From Gammaproteobacteria bacterium (GTDB taxonomy: Bacteria; Pseudomonadota; Gammaproteobacteria; Pseudomonadales; UBA7434), in contig JAJRPK010000008.1 of the NCBI GenBank assembly GCA_024280785.1, positions 1-34,224 of the forward strand: a DNA stretch of 34,224 bases. Reading direction: 5' to 3'. The translations under genes were made by a program, and so were the position numbers. Position 1 is the stretch's first letter. Every line of letters begins with the position of its first letter. The notes beneath the pieces were generated by a model. It was not told where the DNA came from and searched no databases. It saw only the letters and a program-made list of their open reading frames with translations. Positions 31,714 to 34,224 of this stretch are shown here, piece after piece.

Positions 31714-33242
31714 CGGATTAACGCACCTTCACCCATCTTCATGCCAGTGAGCCGCTGCACCGTCGAGGCAAAGACCCTACCTCGATGCTCAAAACTCTCG
31801 AACATGTCAAAGCTTGCGCAGGCAGGAGACAACAATACAACGTCACCTTTACTGCTAAGATCCACTGACATTAAAACAGCCGCTGCAAGACTATCTGCGT
31901 AATCCACTGACACACGATCACTGACACAAGAAGCAATCTCTTGCGCACCTTCCCCCAGCAATATCAACTGACAAGCCTGTCTTTCAACTACGGTGGCCAG
32001 CTCGGTAAAATCAGCTTCTTTAGTTTGCCCTCCAGCTATTAGTACAATTTTTCCTTCTACGATAGAGGACAAGCCGTTAATTGCAGCTATCGTCGCCCCA
32101 ACATTAGTCGCCTTGCTGTCGTTAAAGTAACGAACTCCCTTATATTCGGCGATAAGTTCGCAACGATGGGGTAGCCCCCGAAATTCTCTCACCGCTTGCA
32201 CCATCGCAGAGCGGCGAAAGCCGGCTGTATCTCCAATCGCAAAAGCTGCCACTACATTTAGAAGGTTATGAGACCCGATCAATGGTATCGATGAGACAGG
32301 TAACAGTGGCTCAGACCCTTTAAAAATAAATGACTCTCCATTATGTAGAGAAGTACCAAAATCGCTGGCGTTTGGTATACCAACACCAAAGCTCACTGAA
32401 TTCGTATTCTCTAACGCCATAGGTATGGTTAATGGGTCATCTCTATTAAAAACAATCGTATTTGCATCGCGGTATATAAGATGCTTGACCTCTCGATACT
32501 CTTCTAAGGAATAATGACGATCCAAATGATCGGCACTTATATTTAACAAGCAGGCAATGGCAGGAGACATGCTTGAACACCGCTCAAGCTGAAAACTGGA
32601 AATTTCCAACACATAACATTCGCGTTCGTCAGAGAGTAAATCGAGCACGGGGTCACCCAAATTGCCACCGACCGCGGCATTAAGCTTAGAGTGCTGAGCC
32701 ATCTCGCCCACTAAGCTCGTCACTGTACTTTTAGCGTTAGAACCTGATATTGCAATAACCGGTGCTTTGACTTGACTGACAAACAAGTCAATATCACTGC
32801 ACACTCGCGCTCCACACCGAATAGCTTCCTCCAACCAAGAAGAATCCATAGCCACGCCCGGACTTAAATAAATCTCAGTCGCTTCATTTAGTATTTTTTG
32901 CTGCTTTGGTCCCAGACCGAACTGCAACCCAATATGTGGAAACTCTTTCTTTACTGAAGCCAGACCCGGAGGGTTCATCCGCGTATCTAAAACGCTAAAT
33001 GGTATTCCTCTCCGCTCAAAAAAACGCATGCAAGAGGTGCCGGTTACTCCCAGCCCCACTACTACGCGCTTTTCTTCACTCTGCTTTGATTTCATTAAAT
33101 CTCTTTTTCGCACAAGCTGGCTACACGCTAAACTTGTTACTGTTGTCTCTGCTGCCGCCTTCCTAAAATTAATTTTTCGGTCAACATCATATTGCTCACT
33201 GAACGGAACAAACTGATCAAGCTTTACGACTGCTTGTCCCAT
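31710..33242 (-). CDS. murD: UDP-N-acetylmuramoylalanine--D-glutamate ligase (possibly starting at 33095)
   Basis: VVVGLGVTGTSCMRFF, SGSNAKSTVTSLVGEMAQ, LNISADHLDRH, YFNDSKATNVGAT. The longest ORF carries 49 extra N-terminal residues. Confidence 0.95.
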   Translation of the reverse strand: MGQAVVKLDQFVPFSEQYDVDRKINFRKAAAETTVTSLACSQLVRKRDLMKSKQSEEKRVVVGLGVTGTSCMRFFERRGIPFSVLDTRMNPPGLASVKKEFPHIGLQFGLGPKQQKILNEATEIYLSPGVAMDSSWLEEAIRCGARVCSDIDLFVSQVKAPVIAISGSNAKSTVTSLVGEMAQHSKLNAAVGGNLGDPVLDLLSDERECYVLEISSFQLERCSSMSPAIACLLNISADHLDRHYSLEEYREVKHLIYRDANTIVFNRDDPLTIPMALENTNSVSFGVGIPNASDFGTSLHNGESFIFKGSEPLLPVSSIPLIGSHNLLNVVAAFAIGDTAGFRRSAMVQAVREFRGLPHRCELIAEYKGVRYFNDSKATNVGATIAAINGLSSIVEGKIVLIAGGQTKEADFTELATVVERQACQLILLGEGAQEIASCVSDRVSVDYADSLAAAVLMSVDLSSKGDVVLLSPACASFDMFESFEHRGRVFASTVQRLTGMKMGEGALIR

Positions 33243-33259
33243 CTAAACAAAACCCCTTG

Positions 33260-34224
33260 CTATCGCAACTTTAGCGTCGCCAAACCAAACAAAACCAACA
33301 TTACTGTTATGATCCAAAAACGAACAATAACTCTAGGCTCTGGCCAACCTTTCAATTCATAGTGGTGATGCAAAGGGGCCATCATAAAAACTCGCTTGCC
33401 CGTCAACTTAAACGAAGTCACTTGAATAATGACGGAAAGCGTCTCTACAACAAAAATTCCAGCCATAATAAAAAATACTATTTCATGTCTTGTAATTAGC
33501 GCAATCACTCCCAATGCTGCTCCAAGTGCCAGCGCACCAACATCCCCCATAAAAACTTGCGCGGGGTAAGTGTTGAACCATAGAAAACCTAAGCCGGCAC
33601 CACCCAATGCACCGCAAAAAACCACTAGCTCTCCCGCGCCAGGAATGTAGGGGATGTTAAGATATGCCGAAAAACCCAAGTGCCCCGCTAAATAAGCAAT
33701 AATGCCGAGCGCCGAACCCACTAAAACTGTCGGTAGAATTGCCAAACCATCAAGACCATCCGTTAGATTGACAGCGTTACTAGAACCCACAATAACAAAG
33801 TACCCTAAAACCAAATATCCCCAGCCTAATTCCAAAGTAAAATCTTTAAAGAATGGCACAATGAGTTGAGATTCCTCTGGCACTGTCATTGAAAAATAAA
33901 GAAAACAGACAACACCCATTGCGGACACTGATTGCCAAAAATACTTCCACCGCGCGGCCAAACCTTTGGAATCTTTCTGGACGATTTTTTTGTAATCATC
34001 AACCCAGCCAATCGCTCCGAATAAAATGGTTGCTGCTAATACGGCTCCGACATAATGGTTGCTCAAATCCGACCAAAGTACCGTACTAACACAAATACTT
34101 AGAAGAATTAATGCCCCTCCCATCGTAGGCGTTCCCGCCTTCACCAAATGCGTCTCTGGACATCACTTCGAATCGTTTGACCTACTTGATGATAATTTAG
34201 TTTCCGAATCACCCACGGCCCTAC
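33260..34224 (-). CDS. mraY: Phospho-N-acetylmuramoyl-pentapeptide-transferase MraY, 5' end beyond right edge, reading frame interrupted near 34160
   Basis: [60 protein letters not shown]. Upstream MraY residues [21 protein letters not shown] (34224-34162) are encoded in a different frame. Confidence 0.93.

Noticed and set aside
34157-34167. Programmed ribosomal frameshift in mraY
   Set aside because: No X_XXY_YYZ slippery site or downstream structure evident; a simple missing base explains it better.
1-34224. CRISPR arrays, transposases, prophage genes, toxin-antitoxin or defence operons
   Set aside because: Looked for on both strands via translations and repeats; none supported.

Overview
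The window is an ordinary gammaproteobacterial core-genome region, almost all on the minus strand. From left to right it contains: a type IV pilus minor-pilin block (pilY1 5' part, pilX, pilW, pilV, fimT-like); ispH-fkpB-lspA-ileS-ribF-murJ; pyrB; a short accessory patch with an orphan 116-aa ORF and a SnoaL/NTF2-like protein; coaE-yacG (plus strand); mutT-argJ-secA; an M23 peptidase; lpxC; and the division/cell-wall cluster ftsZ-ftsA-ftsQ-ddl-murC-murG-ftsW-murD-mraY (mraY runs off the right edge). I found no rRNA, tRNA, CRISPR array, transposase or convincing new multi-gene system. The non-routine signals are small. (1) A palindromic element with 33-bp perfect inverted repeats lies between lspA and fkpB. 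(2) An apparent 1-nt deletion breaks the mraY reading frame near the right edge. (3) A 14-bp, 5-copy tandem repeat with an invariant CTAG core lies between secA and argJ, and three other intergenic gaps carry short duplications. (4) Several gene-neighbourhood breaks and structured intergenic regions are present. All family calls come from reading motifs in the translations; no database search was run.
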